A stretch of DNA of 23,763 bases. Source: a virus. Of this stretch, positions 8,633-15,339 are shown one piece after another. The stretch covers positions 1 through 23,763 of the IMG/VR virus record IMGVR_UViG_3300025137_000292, one strand, 5' to 3'. Numbering within the stretch: position 1 is the stretch's first letter; every line of letters begins with the position of its first letter. A program made the translations under genes and the position numbers. The notes beneath the pieces are model-generated. The model was given only the letters and a program-made list of their open reading frames with translations. It did no database searches and was not told the DNA's origin.

Positions 8633-11527
8633 ATGAACGCTCGTGAAGAGTTAACAATAAGAAGAGCTATAAAATCTGGTTCTCTTAGCCCTAAACAAGA
8701 GCTTTCTGCTAGAAGAGCTATAAAAAACAACCCTGATGATGTATCTGATATTATAAGTCAGTTACAGCCAAGAACCGCTGGGAGAGTTGAGCTTGGTGAA
8801 TTACAACTTGGGTCTTCTGAACAAAAAGGATTTGATACCCGAACAGGTGTTCGTGATGCTAGTTTAAGAGCATCTTTATCGGCTGCAGAAACAAATCCAG
8901 AGCAAGAAGCAATCTTACAAAAGTTCGGGTTACAGTCTGAAGATTACCTGAGAGATAACAGAGGTAGACTAGCAGTTACTCCTGAAGGTGGTAAAAAGCT
9001 TGGACTAGAGTTATCTGAGAATACCTTAATAGATGAAGAAGGTTTCTCCCGTTATGATTTGGCGGATATAGCTGGTATTGCTCCTGAAGTAATAGGCGGT
9101 GTTGGCGGTGCTATTGCTGGTCAGATACTTATTCCTATTCCTGTTTTAGGAGCCGCTATCGGGGCTGGTGTAGGTGCTGGAGGCGGTTCTGCTGTAGAAG
9201 AGGGCATCGAGGCATTGGCGGGTGTTTCTAAGCAAACTGCTGGTGAAATAGCAAAAGATGTAGCAACAGAAGCAACAATAGGTTTCTTGGCTGATGCAAC
9301 TTTAGGAACTTTCGGTTTAGGTTATCGGGCTCTTAGAGGTGGACAAGCAGGAAAGTCATTAACTCCAGAAGAGTTAGAAGCGGCTGGTAAGTCAATTGAG
9401 ATGGGTATTAAGCCTACACTTACCGCAATTAGGGCGCCTTCTATTGTTGGTCGTCAGCAAGCAATTGTTGAAAAAATATTTGGCACATCTTCCCGACTTA
9501 AAAAGAACAATGAAATTATGCAATCTAAGATTGCTCAATTCAGAGATGCGGCAGGAGCCGCTACTGACGAAGAAGCTGGTACAGTTCTTTTGCAATCTTT
9601 AGGAAAAGAAAGCACTAGGCTAAATAAGTTAAATAGAGAAGCGCAGACTGCATTAGTAAAACAATTAGATGATTTAGCGCAGGACTTAGGCGCGGCAGCT
9701 AAAAAGAATGCTAACCTAGAGCCTGAATTATTAGATTACTTTGGTAATGCAATAAAATCTTTTGATGATAGAATGAGTGCGGTATTTTCACCCATTGATG
9801 ATGCTTTGGAAAGTACCGTTGGTTCTGCTCAAATAATACCAACTGCCAGTATCAGATCAATAGCTATTAAAGCATCTGACACTTATAGACCAAATTTAGC
9901 TGGTAGAACTCCAAGCACTAGAGCGTTACAGAGTGCAATAGATATTTCTAAAACAATAAGACCAGAAACATCATTTAAGTCTCTCTATCAAACCAGAAAA
10001 GCTTTAAATGACACTCTTGCTACAGCTACAGGAAGAGGTGAGAGAGATGTAATAAGGCAGATGATTGATGAGTCAGATAAGTTATTAAGAAGCGGAAACA
10101 TTGAAAGTTATGCTTTAGCATCTGGAAATCAAATATCAGAAGAAGGGCTAAATACTTTAAGGCAAGCATCTAAGTCATTGGACAATGCAAGAGGCGATTA
10201 CAAATCTGGAGCAGACGCATTTGATAGAATTGAAGATGCTGGTATAATAAAAGATCTTAGAAGAAAAGTCGAAACTGGAGACAGAATAGGCTCTCAAGAT
10301 ATTAAACTAGATAGAATAGTAAAAAATGATAATCCAAGCACTTTAAAAAGTGCGATAGAAGCTGTTTCAGAAGGTGGCGGAACTGCTCGTGATGACTTCA
10401 GAGAATTAATTGCAGGACAATGGCTAAGAGATGCTTTGGATAAATCTGGGATAAGTGAGATAAATAACTATAAGCCAGATACATTTAGAGGTGCTGCTTT
10501 TGCAAAGTCTATAAAAGATTTAGGCAGAACAGCAGATGTTTTATTTGGAGATTCTGCCCCACAAATAAAAGCTTTAGCTAATTCCATCGAAAAAGCTTCT
10601 TTATCTAACATGAGCAAAGAAACAGTTGATAATATTATTAACGCTGGTTTAAGGCCCGTAGATACATTAAAGCAAATAGAAACCACTCAAAATCAATTAC
10701 AAAACTTTACAAAAAGCAAAGTTCTACGAGACTTAGCTAGAGGGGATATGAATCCTGTTGAAGCATCTGAACTTATATCTAATAAAAGAACAAGCGCTTC
10801 GGACATAAAAAAAATTATGAATGCGTTTGATAGTGCAGGGGATGAGGCCGCTAAACAAACGGTTAGAGGCAACTTCATGCAAAATCTTATCGCTGACTTT
10901 GGTGATAGCTTAACAACAGACGCGAAAGCTTTAAAAGGATTTGCAAATAGACTTATAGAAGCTGATGAAGGCGGCAAACTAAAAGCTTTGTTCGGGGAAG
11001 AAATGGGCAAAGATATGGCAGAGTTTGCTAAAATACTTTCTTTCAACTCAAGAACAGCGGCTGGTGGTGATTTGGTTGCAGCTAATATAGCTGCTAGTCC
11101 TTTGCAAAACTTAGGAGCTTTGGTGAAATATAGCTTACTAGGTAGGTTCTTGGCTTCTGCTCCTTATTATGAAACAGTATTAAAACAGTACAAGAAACAA
11201 GCTGCTGGAGAAAGCGCACAAGAAAAGGCGAACATTTTAGGAAGAATATTAGCAAGTTCTTTCTCTCAAGTTCCAGCGCAACTCGCTCAATCTGGATTTC
11301 AAGAAGGTGAAAGACAAATAAGATACGCAATAGAAAATTCTCAAATTGGACAAGAGTTATCAAATCTATCGCAGCAGATACAACCCCCGAACATAAGTTC
11401 GGGTTTGGCCCAGGTTTCCCCCGTACCAGCAGCAGCACCCGCTGGAGGATTGCGGGAAAGAGCTAAAACAGACCCTGGAGTAGCACAAGCATTAGGTATC
11501 CAAGGATCAACAGCGGGATTATTGTAA
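8633..11527 (+). CDS. Largest internal virion/DNA-ejection protein
   Basis: 964 residues from the ATG at 8633, chosen because AAGGGGG lies five bases upstream; an upstream TTG at 8615 has no such site. The N-terminus has a short duplicated helix (residues 5-14 and 22-31, both ending RRAIK). A long glycine-zipper hydrophobic stretch lies at about 153-187 (VIGGVGGAIAGQ..., GAAIGAGVGAGGG), followed by a second Ala/Gly-rich stretch at about 205-235. The remainder is long helices. The C-terminal part (ASPLQNLGALVKYSLLGRF) may contact membrane. Size and place resemble T7 gp16 and P22 gp16/gp20, the proteins that form a channel across the cell envelope. I see no transglycosylase active-site motif, so any wall-degrading activity is not supported. 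The stop overlaps the lysozyme start (TAATG). Confidence 0.65.
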   Translation: MNAREELTIRRAIKSGSLSPKQELSARRAIKNNPDDVSDIISQLQPRTAGRVELGELQLGSSEQKGFDTRTGVRDASLRASLSAAETNPEQEAILQKFGLQSEDYLRDNRGRLAVTPEGGKKLGLELSENTLIDEEGFSRYDLADIAGIAPEVIGGVGGAIAGQILIPIPVLGAAIGAGVGAGGGSAVEEGIEALAGVSKQTAGEIAKDVATEATIGFLADATLGTFGLGYRALRGGQAGKSLTPEELEAAGKSIEMGIKPTLTAIRAPSIVGRQQAIVEKIFGTSSRLKKNNEIMQSKIAQFRDAAGAATDEEAGTVLLQSLGKESTRLNKLNREAQTALVKQLDDLAQDLGAAAKKNANLEPELLDYFGNAIKSFDDRMSAVFSPIDDALESTVGSAQIIPTASIRSIAIKASDTYRPNLAGRTPSTRALQSAIDISKTIRPETSFKSLYQTRKALNDTLATATGRGERDVIRQMIDESDKLLRSGNIESYALASGNQISEEGLNTLRQASKSLDNARGDYKSGADAFDRIEDAGIIKDLRRKVETGDRIGSQDIKLDRIVKNDNPSTLKSAIEAVSEGGGTARDDFRELIAGQWLRDALDKSGISEINNYKPDTFRGAAFAKSIKDLGRTADVLFGDSAPQIKALANSIEKASLSNMSKETVDNIINAGLRPVDTLKQIETTQNQLQNFTKSKVLRDLARGDMNPVEASELISNKRTSASDIKKIMNAFDSAGDEAAKQTVRGNFMQNLIADFGDSLTTDAKALKGFANRLIEADEGGKLKALFGEEMGKDMAEFAKILSFNSRTAAGGDLVAANIAASPLQNLGALVKYSLLGRFLASAPYYETVLKQYKKQAAGESAQEKANILGRILASSFSQVPAQLAQSGFQEGERQIRYAIENSQIGQELSNLSQQIQPPNISSGLAQVSPVPAAAPAGGLRERAKTDPGVAQALGIQGSTAGLL
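11386..11403 (+). other. Short hairpin CCCGAAC-ATAA-GTTCGGG in coding sequence
   Basis: A perfect 7-bp inverted repeat with a four-base loop lies 125 bases before the end of the large internal protein gene. It has no T-run after it, so it is not an obvious terminator. It contains the TTCGGG motif enriched in the right half of the window. It may slow translation or transcription before the lysozyme gene, or be chance. Confidence 0.4.
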
Positions 11528-11976
11528 TGAACATAGACAAGTTAAGAGAAGAATTAGCTTCTGATGAAGGCTGTAAGTACGAAGTGTATCTTGACCACTT
11601 AGGATTACCCACGTTTGGAATAGGGCATTTAATTACTAAAGATGACCCAGAGTACGGTAAGGATGTTGGCTCAGTAATAGAGCAGAGCCGTGTTCAGTCT
11701 GCATTTAACTTAGATATCACAGTTACGCTTGAGGATTGTCAGAGGCTCTACAAAGACTTTAATGACCTACCTGAAGAAGTGCAGTTAATTATAGCAAACA
11801 TGATGTTTAACCTTGGATACCCAAGGCTATCGAAGTTCAAGGGTATGAAGGCTAACGTAGATGCAAGAGATTGGTCAGGTGCAGCCGATGAAATGGTGGA
11901 CTCAAAGTGGTACACACAAGTAACAAATAGAGCCCGTAGATTAGTAGATCGAATGCGTTCTTGCGATAATGAATAA
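11527..11976 (+). CDS. T4-type lysozyme (GH24 muramidase, endolysin)
   Basis: 149 residues. Cleaves the MurNAc-GlcNAc bond of peptidoglycan. The N-terminus LASDEGCKYEVYLDHLGLPTFGIGH matches the T4 lysozyme active-site block (DEG...YKD..G..TIGIGH): Glu14, Asp23 and Thr29 line up with the catalytic Glu-Asp-Thr triad. The C-terminal half keeps LIIANMMFNLGYPRLSKFKG and the final W......RARRLV helix. Length is near the family norm (about 150-165). No signal peptide is seen, so release would need a holin or other membrane lesion. The gene follows the ejection proteins directly and its stop overlaps the next start by eight bases. Confidence 0.93.
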   Translation: MNIDKLREELASDEGCKYEVYLDHLGLPTFGIGHLITKDDPEYGKDVGSVIEQSRVQSAFNLDITVTLEDCQRLYKDFNDLPEEVQLIIANMMFNLGYPRLSKFKGMKANVDARDWSGAADEMVDSKWYTQVTNRARRLVDRMRSCDNE

Positions 11977-12388
11977 AATAAACAAGTCCATGTTTACATC
12001 TGAAACAGATGTATGGTCTACACCACAAGACTTCTATAATAAAATAAACCTAGAATTTGATTTTGAATTAGATGTATGCGCTTTGCCAAATAACGCAAAG
12101 TGTCCTAATTACTTTACTCCAGAACAAGACGGTCTTACACAAGAATGGACGGGAACCTGTTGGTGCAATCCACCTTACGGTAGAGAAATAGGTAAATGGA
12201 TTAAGAAAGCATCTGAATCAAAAGCTATCGTTGTTTGTTTAGTTCCAGCTAGAACGGACACTGCTTGGTGGCACGACTACGCTATGAAAGCAGATGACAT
12301 CCGATTTATTAGAGGTAGATTAAAGTTTGGAAACAGCAAAAACAGTGCGCCTTTTCCATCTGCTTTGCTTGTTTTTAGAAAAAATTAA
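11969..12388 (+). CDS. Phage DNA N6-adenine methyltransferase (Dam-like)
   Basis: 139 residues. Transfers a methyl group from S-adenosylmethionine to adenine N6. The order D.WSTPQDFYNKIN.EF.F.LDVCA (residues 14-38), then the NPPYG catalytic motif at 68-72, then SKAIVVCLVPARTDTAWWHDY is that of the small phage Dam family (PF05869). The C-terminal RFIRGRLKFG...SAPFPSALLVF is also typical. Length fits the family. Likely role is protection from host restriction or marking of DNA; the target site cannot be read from sequence. It lies at the end of the late operon, convergent with the regulator on the other strand. Confidence 0.9.
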   Translation: MNKINKSMFTSETDVWSTPQDFYNKINLEFDFELDVCALPNNAKCPNYFTPEQDGLTQEWTGTCWCNPPYGREIGKWIKKASESKAIVVCLVPARTDTAWWHDYAMKADDIRFIRGRLKFGNSKNSAPFPSALLVFRKN

Positions 12389-12555
12389 GATACTAAACCA
12401 AGGCCACCTTTGCTCTTTTTGTCACCATACTTTTCAATGTGATATTCATCAATAAGCTTTGCTAATTGCTGCCGAATGTTTCGATGTTCGTCTTCTGAAA
12501 TTTGCTTTATCTTATGATAAGTGTTTATATCTATACCCACAGATTTAAATTGCAT
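12385..12555 (-). CDS. Ribbon-helix-helix (Arc/CopG-like) DNA-binding protein
   Basis: 56 residues on the minus strand, from the ATG at 12555-12553, chosen because GAGGT stands five bases before it. A longer reading from 12633 has an N-terminal part with no family likeness. The sequence MQFKSVGIDINTYHKIKQIS, then EDEHRNIRQQLAKLIDEYH fits a ribbon-helix-helix fold: a beta strand (about 2-8), helix A (11-20) and helix B (22-40) with the usual R.I...L..LI.EY. Such proteins bind operator DNA as dimers. It is divergent from the DUF1064 gene with only 29 bases between starts, and a 16-base direct repeat flanks this junction, so it may repress both genes. It is the only gene on the minus strand that I accept. 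Confidence 0.75.
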   Translation of the reverse strand: MQFKSVGIDINTYHKIKQISEDEHRNIRQQLAKLIDEYHIEKYGDKKSKGGLGLVS

Positions 12556-12610
12556 AACATACCTCATGGTTAAAAGGACATATAATGCCATATAATAACA
12601 TACCTTATGG
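12554..12610. promoter_or_regulatory. Paired direct repeats at the divergent junction (candidate operator)
   Basis: ATAACATACCTCATGG at 12554-12569 and ATAACATACCTTATGG at 12595-12610 differ at one base and are 41 bp apart. They cover the start codon of the minus-strand regulator and the first codons of the plus-strand nuclease gene. Paired repeats next to a ribbon-helix-helix gene are what autoregulation would look like. No protein-DNA evidence is available, so the operator role is inferred. Confidence 0.45.
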
Positions 12611-12944
12611 AAGACGCAACAAATTCCGCGCAAAGAAGACAGAGTTTATGGGCATGATGTTTGACTCAAAATGGGAAGCGGAGAGATATGCACAGCTATA
12701 TAAGCTTTCTCAAGCTGGAGAAATACAAGAATTAGAACGACAAATAAGATTTAATATTGTCGTTAATGATCAAAAGATATGTGCGTATGTAGCAGACTTC
12801 ACATATTATGAGCGCGATGAAAATGGCGAAAAAAAGTTCGTAGTTGAAGACGCAAAAGGCGTAGAAACCCCAGAGTTTAAGCTAAAAAAGAAACTAATGT
12901 TAGCAGCAAATAACATAGATATACGAATTTCTAAAAAAAAGTAG
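12585..12944 (+). CDS. DUF1064-type nuclease-like protein
   Basis: 119 residues, with AAGGA before the ATG. The layout KFRAKKTEFMGMMFDSKWEAERY (13-35), LERQIRFNIVVN (50-61), YVADFTY (68-74), VVEDAKG (85-91) and LKKKLM is that of the phage DUF1064 family (PF06356). The family is thought to have a PD-(D/E)XK restriction-endonuclease or resolvase-like fold. Candidate catalytic residues are Glu31, Asp71 and the E-D-x-K motif near 87-90. In phages it often sits among replication and recombination genes. A role in processing branched DNA is likely but unproven. Length fits the family. Confidence 0.8.
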   Translation: MPYNNIPYGRRNKFRAKKTEFMGMMFDSKWEAERYAQLYKLSQAGEIQELERQIRFNIVVNDQKICAYVADFTYYERDENGEKKFVVEDAKGVETPEFKLKKKLMLAANNIDIRISKKK

Positions 12945-12973
12945 TTGACAGTGTGAAATACATTTCCTATTCT
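12945..12973 (+). promoter_or_regulatory. Sigma70-type promoter for the recombination operon
   Basis: A perfect -35 box TTGACA at 12945-12950 is followed after 17 bases by TATTCT (12968-12973; four of six to consensus). It lies just after the DUF1064 stop and about 30 bases before the start of the next gene, which also has the strong Shine-Dalgarno TAGGAGGT. This is the best promoter in the window and probably drives early expression of the genes from 13004 on. Confidence 0.7.
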
Positions 12974-12992
12974 GGTGAAACCAATTACCAAT
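12973..12992. promoter_or_regulatory. Candidate operator: TGGTgaaACCA plus ACCAAT direct repeats
   Basis: An inverted repeat TGGT-GAA-ACCA (12973-12983) overlaps the end of the -10 box and the likely transcription start. ACCAAT occurs twice, at 12980-12985 and 12987-12992. The placement suits repressor binding, but the repeats are short and could be chance. Confidence 0.3.
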
Positions 12993-13003
12993 AGGAGGTT
13001 CAA

Positions 13004-13450
13004 ATGAACTTAGTGCAAACTGAGTCTCTTTTGTCTTCTGCAACAACAGCCGAACTACAAATGCTTCTTATTGAAGCCAAGGATGAATTGCAGAAAACTC
13101 AAGAGAGAATAAAAGCAATAAATAACCAAATCACAACCAGATACCAAGATGCTGCTCAAAAGAAGCTTCATCAACAAGGTAAAGATTTTGGTTCCACAAC
13201 TTTATATGAGGGCAATCTTAAAATCCAATTTGACTTTAGAAAAAAAGTTGAATGGGATCAGGATAAACTTGTCACCATATTAAACAAATTAGATACAGAA
13301 ACAGCCAAGCATTACGCGACTGCTAAATACACAATACCAGAGGCGAAATATACTAATGCTCCACCAGAGATAAAAGGTGTGCTTAGTGAGGCTCGTACTG
13401 TTCACTTGCAAGGTGTATCAGCAAGTATTGAGGAGAATAGTAATGCTTAA
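13004..13450 (+). CDS. Conserved hypothetical protein of the recombination operon
   Basis: 148 residues, first gene after the strong promoter, with Shine-Dalgarno TAGGAGGT. Residues 15-50 (TAELQMLLIEAKDELQKTQE...) are a likely coiled coil. The C-terminal half has FRKKVEWDQDKL and ATAKYTIPEAKYTNAPPEI, which I have met beside Sak4-like ATPases in marine phages, but I know no biochemical function. The last eight bases overlap the next gene (ATGCTTAA). The operon suggests it assists recombination or ssDNA handling; this is inference. No metal-binding or catalytic motif is visible. Confidence 0.65.
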   Translation: MNLVQTESLLSSATTAELQMLLIEAKDELQKTQERIKAINNQITTRYQDAAQKKLHQQGKDFGSTTLYEGNLKIQFDFRKKVEWDQDKLVTILNKLDTETAKHYATAKYTIPEAKYTNAPPEIKGVLSEARTVHLQGVSASIEENSNA

Positions 13451-14312
13451 AATTATTAGTGCTGAAGACCGTTTAAAAGAAAAGCGCGGTCATAAAATTG
13501 TTGTGTGTGGCAAATCTGGCGTGGGTAAAACTACCCTCGTCAGAACGCTAGATACACAGAAAACTCTGTTCATGGACTTGGAGGCGGGAGATGCCGCGAT
13601 TGAGGGTGTAGCGGTAGATGTAATTCGCCCAAGAACATGGACAGAGTGTCGTGATTTCGCATGTCTATTAGGTGGTCCTAATCCATCTTTGTCTGATGAT
13701 ATGTGTTACTCACAGGCACACTATGATTTAGTTTGCCAAACATACGGAGATCCTTCTACATTTCTTTCAAAATACGATACTATATTTGTTGATAGCATAA
13801 CAGTAGCTGGTCGATTATGTTGGCTATATTGTCAAAATTCATCTGACAATAAGTCAGACAGAACAGGCAAAATAGATATTCGTAATGCTTATGGTATGCA
13901 AGGAAGAGAGATGATGGGTTGGTTAACTCACTTGCAACACATTCGAGATAAGAATGTAATCTTTGTTGGTATACTTGATACTAAAGTTGATGACTACGGT
14001 AGAGAGACATTTGAGTTACAAATAGAAGGCTCTAAAACTGGCAGAGAACTCCCAGGAATTGTTGATGAAGTTATTACGATGGCAGTTATGAACACTGATG
14101 AAGGTGCGCCATATCGAGCATTTGTATGTCAAACACTTAACCCTTGGAACTATCCTGCCAAAGATAGGAGTGGTTTACTTGAACTGGTTGAAGAACCTAA
14201 TCTTGGTAAACTTCTTGAAAAAATGAGTGGTGTTGTGCAAGATAAACCACTCGAATTCGTTAATCCAAATCAAATGACACAAACACAAGCAGAAGGAGTT
14301 ACAAATGCTTAA
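13443..14312 (+). CDS. P-loop ATPase, Sak4-like recombinase (AAA_24)
   Basis: 289 residues from the ATG at 13443 with GAGGAG upstream. An upstream start at 13377 would add residues unlike the family and overlap the previous gene by 74 bases. Walker A is CGKSGVGKTT (22-31), Walker B is DTIFVDS (112-118), and LMDLEAGD-like FMDLEAGD (43-50) fits the AAA_24/RecA-core phage family. Members such as Sak4 bind ssDNA and promote strand annealing or invasion with a partner ssDNA-binding protein, which here is the next gene. The C-terminus (about 250-289) is Gln/Asn-rich and probably flexible. Both ends overlap neighbours by eight bases, so the three genes are likely translated together. Confidence 0.85.
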   Translation: MLKIISAEDRLKEKRGHKIVVCGKSGVGKTTLVRTLDTQKTLFMDLEAGDAAIEGVAVDVIRPRTWTECRDFACLLGGPNPSLSDDMCYSQAHYDLVCQTYGDPSTFLSKYDTIFVDSITVAGRLCWLYCQNSSDNKSDRTGKIDIRNAYGMQGREMMGWLTHLQHIRDKNVIFVGILDTKVDDYGRETFELQIEGSKTGRELPGIVDEVITMAVMNTDEGAPYRAFVCQTLNPWNYPAKDRSGLLELVEEPNLGKLLEKMSGVVQDKPLEFVNPNQMTQTQAEGVTNA

Positions 14313-14967
14313 TTTAAATGAAGTCGTTTTAGAAGAGTCAAACACGTCCAATGATTTACAACCTATTCCAGATGGTACGGTTGTAAGGGCTATTATTAAC
14401 TTTACTGGTGGCGATGAAGTCATCCAAGAGTTTAGCCAGTTGTCTATGTTTAAAAAATCACAAACAACTAGCGCAATTTATTGCCCTATAGAATTTACAG
14501 TCATGGGCGGTGAGTTTGATAAAAGGCGAGTGTGGCACAACTTGTTCGTTCATGGTGATAAGATGGGCAACAATGGCATTCCAGTCGCTCGTGAAATCGG
14601 CATGAGAACGCTTAGAAACATGGTTGATAGTGCGTATAACCTTAACCCTAATGATCAGTCAGCAGAGGCGGTAGGTAAGCGTAATATCATGGCTATCGAA
14701 GCATTGCAGGGGCAAGAGATTTGTTTTGTTGTTGCAGTCGAAAAAGGAACTAATGGTTATAAAGATAGGAACAAAGTAAAAATTGTTCTGACTCCAAAAG
14801 ATAATAACTTTATTGGCTCTAACAATGGAACGGTGCCTGTTACTGGTGCTTCAGTTAATGGCACTGTCAATATGAGTGCATTACCACAAAATGTGGCAAA
14901 TGCAATGCAAGCACAAATGCCAGCCCAACCACAAAACTCTGGTGTTACACCGCAATGGGCTAAGTAA
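14305..14967 (+). CDS. DUF669-like single-stranded DNA-binding protein
   Basis: 220 residues, with AAGGAG seven bases before the ATG. Residues 18-80 (LQPIPDGTVVRAII, then CPIEFTVMGGEFDKRRVWHNLF) follow the DUF669 (PF05037) layout of 'G.Y...I......K.....Y....F.I..G...GR.VW..L'. Residues 140-170 have GQEICFVVAVEKGTNGYKDRNKV, which suits an OB-fold. The C-terminal 45 residues are low-complexity (Asn, Gln, Pro, Ala), as in ssDNA-binding protein tails. It follows the Sak4-like ATPase with an eight-base overlap, the usual pairing of recombinase and ssDNA-binding partner. The name is by pattern and context, not a search. Confidence 0.75.
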   Translation: MLNLNEVVLEESNTSNDLQPIPDGTVVRAIINFTGGDEVIQEFSQLSMFKKSQTTSAIYCPIEFTVMGGEFDKRRVWHNLFVHGDKMGNNGIPVAREIGMRTLRNMVDSAYNLNPNDQSAEAVGKRNIMAIEALQGQEICFVVAVEKGTNGYKDRNKVKIVLTPKDNNFIGSNNGTVPVTGASVNGTVNMSALPQNVANAMQAQMPAQPQNSGVTPQWAK

Positions 14968-14976
14968 CTGAAAACA

Positions 14977-15018
14977 AAAAACATTTTATCGGCATGGGTT
15001 AAGAAAAAAAATGTTTTT
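14977..15018. other. AT-rich inverted repeat after the recombination operon
   Basis: AAAAACATTTT (14977-14987) and AAAATGTTTTT (15008-15018) are perfectly complementary, 11 bp, with a 20-base loop. There is no GC-rich core and no separate T-run, so as a terminator it would be weak. It may attenuate readthrough or protect the 3' end of the upstream transcript. Confidence 0.4.
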
Positions 15019-15071
15019 AAAAAATGTTAATATGGATTCTATTTCTAGCGGTGCCTATTGGTATTGGTAGA

Positions 15072-15109
15072 ACTCGCTTGGGGAGTGCGAGTGCCGCAAA
15101 ACTCCCCAA
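15072..15109 (+). promoter_or_regulatory. Candidate 5' leader RNA pseudoknot/switch
   Basis: ACTCGC (15072-15077) pairs with GCGAGT (15087-15092), enclosing TTGGGGAGT (15078-15086), and that whole nine-base loop is complementary to ACTCCCCAA (15101-15109). The two helices are therefore either mutually exclusive or form an H-type pseudoknot. The last arm ends eight bases before the Shine-Dalgarno sequence AAGGGAG of the next gene, well placed to control its translation. I do not recognise a known riboswitch class. It is a prediction from base pairing by eye. Confidence 0.5.
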
Positions 15110-15129
15110 CACACACAAGGGAGAAAAAA

Positions 15130-15339
15130 ATGAGCAATGGAAATTTTGATGATTATTATAAACAGCTTGAAGGTTTTAAGATTCATAAATATTTAGGCAC
15201 GGATGATAATGACACAGGTGGAGATGGGTTCGCTCAATTTCATTTAAAAAAACCAAACTATAAAGACATTATGATTGAAGTATCACGCGACCCAGAGGGT
15301 AATGGCGGTGGCTTTTTGTTTATATCGGACGTAAAATAA
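15130..15339 (+). CDS. Small conserved hypothetical protein
   Basis: 69 residues from the ATG at 15130, chosen because AAGGGAG lies six bases before it. A reading from 15058 would run through the leader hairpins. The C-terminus (DIMIEVSRDPEGNGGGFLFI) carries a 'EVS.D.EGNGGGFLFI' motif that I associate with short marine phage proteins of unknown function. It is acidic and has no membrane segment. It precedes the cytosine methyltransferase with no gap (TAAATG), so the leader structure upstream could control both genes. Confidence 0.65.
   Translation: MSNGNFDDYYKQLEGFKIHKYLGTDDNDTGGDGFAQFHLKKPNYKDIMIEVSRDPEGNGGGFLFISDVK

Noticed and set aside
9392-9602. Small open frames on both strands inside the largest internal protein gene
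   Set aside because: No ribosome sites, no recognisable protein character, and wholly inside a well-supported gene.
11094-11438. 114-codon minus-strand frame opposite the large internal protein
   Set aside because: No ribosome site or family pattern; codon pattern follows from the plus-strand gene.
15048-15110. tRNA-like segment with TTGGTAGAA (D-arm-like) and CTCGC...GCGAG (anticodon-stem-like)
   Set aside because: The putative anticodon loop has nine bases, there is no T-arm with GGTTCGA, and no seven-base acceptor stem. The pairings fit a leader pseudoknot better.
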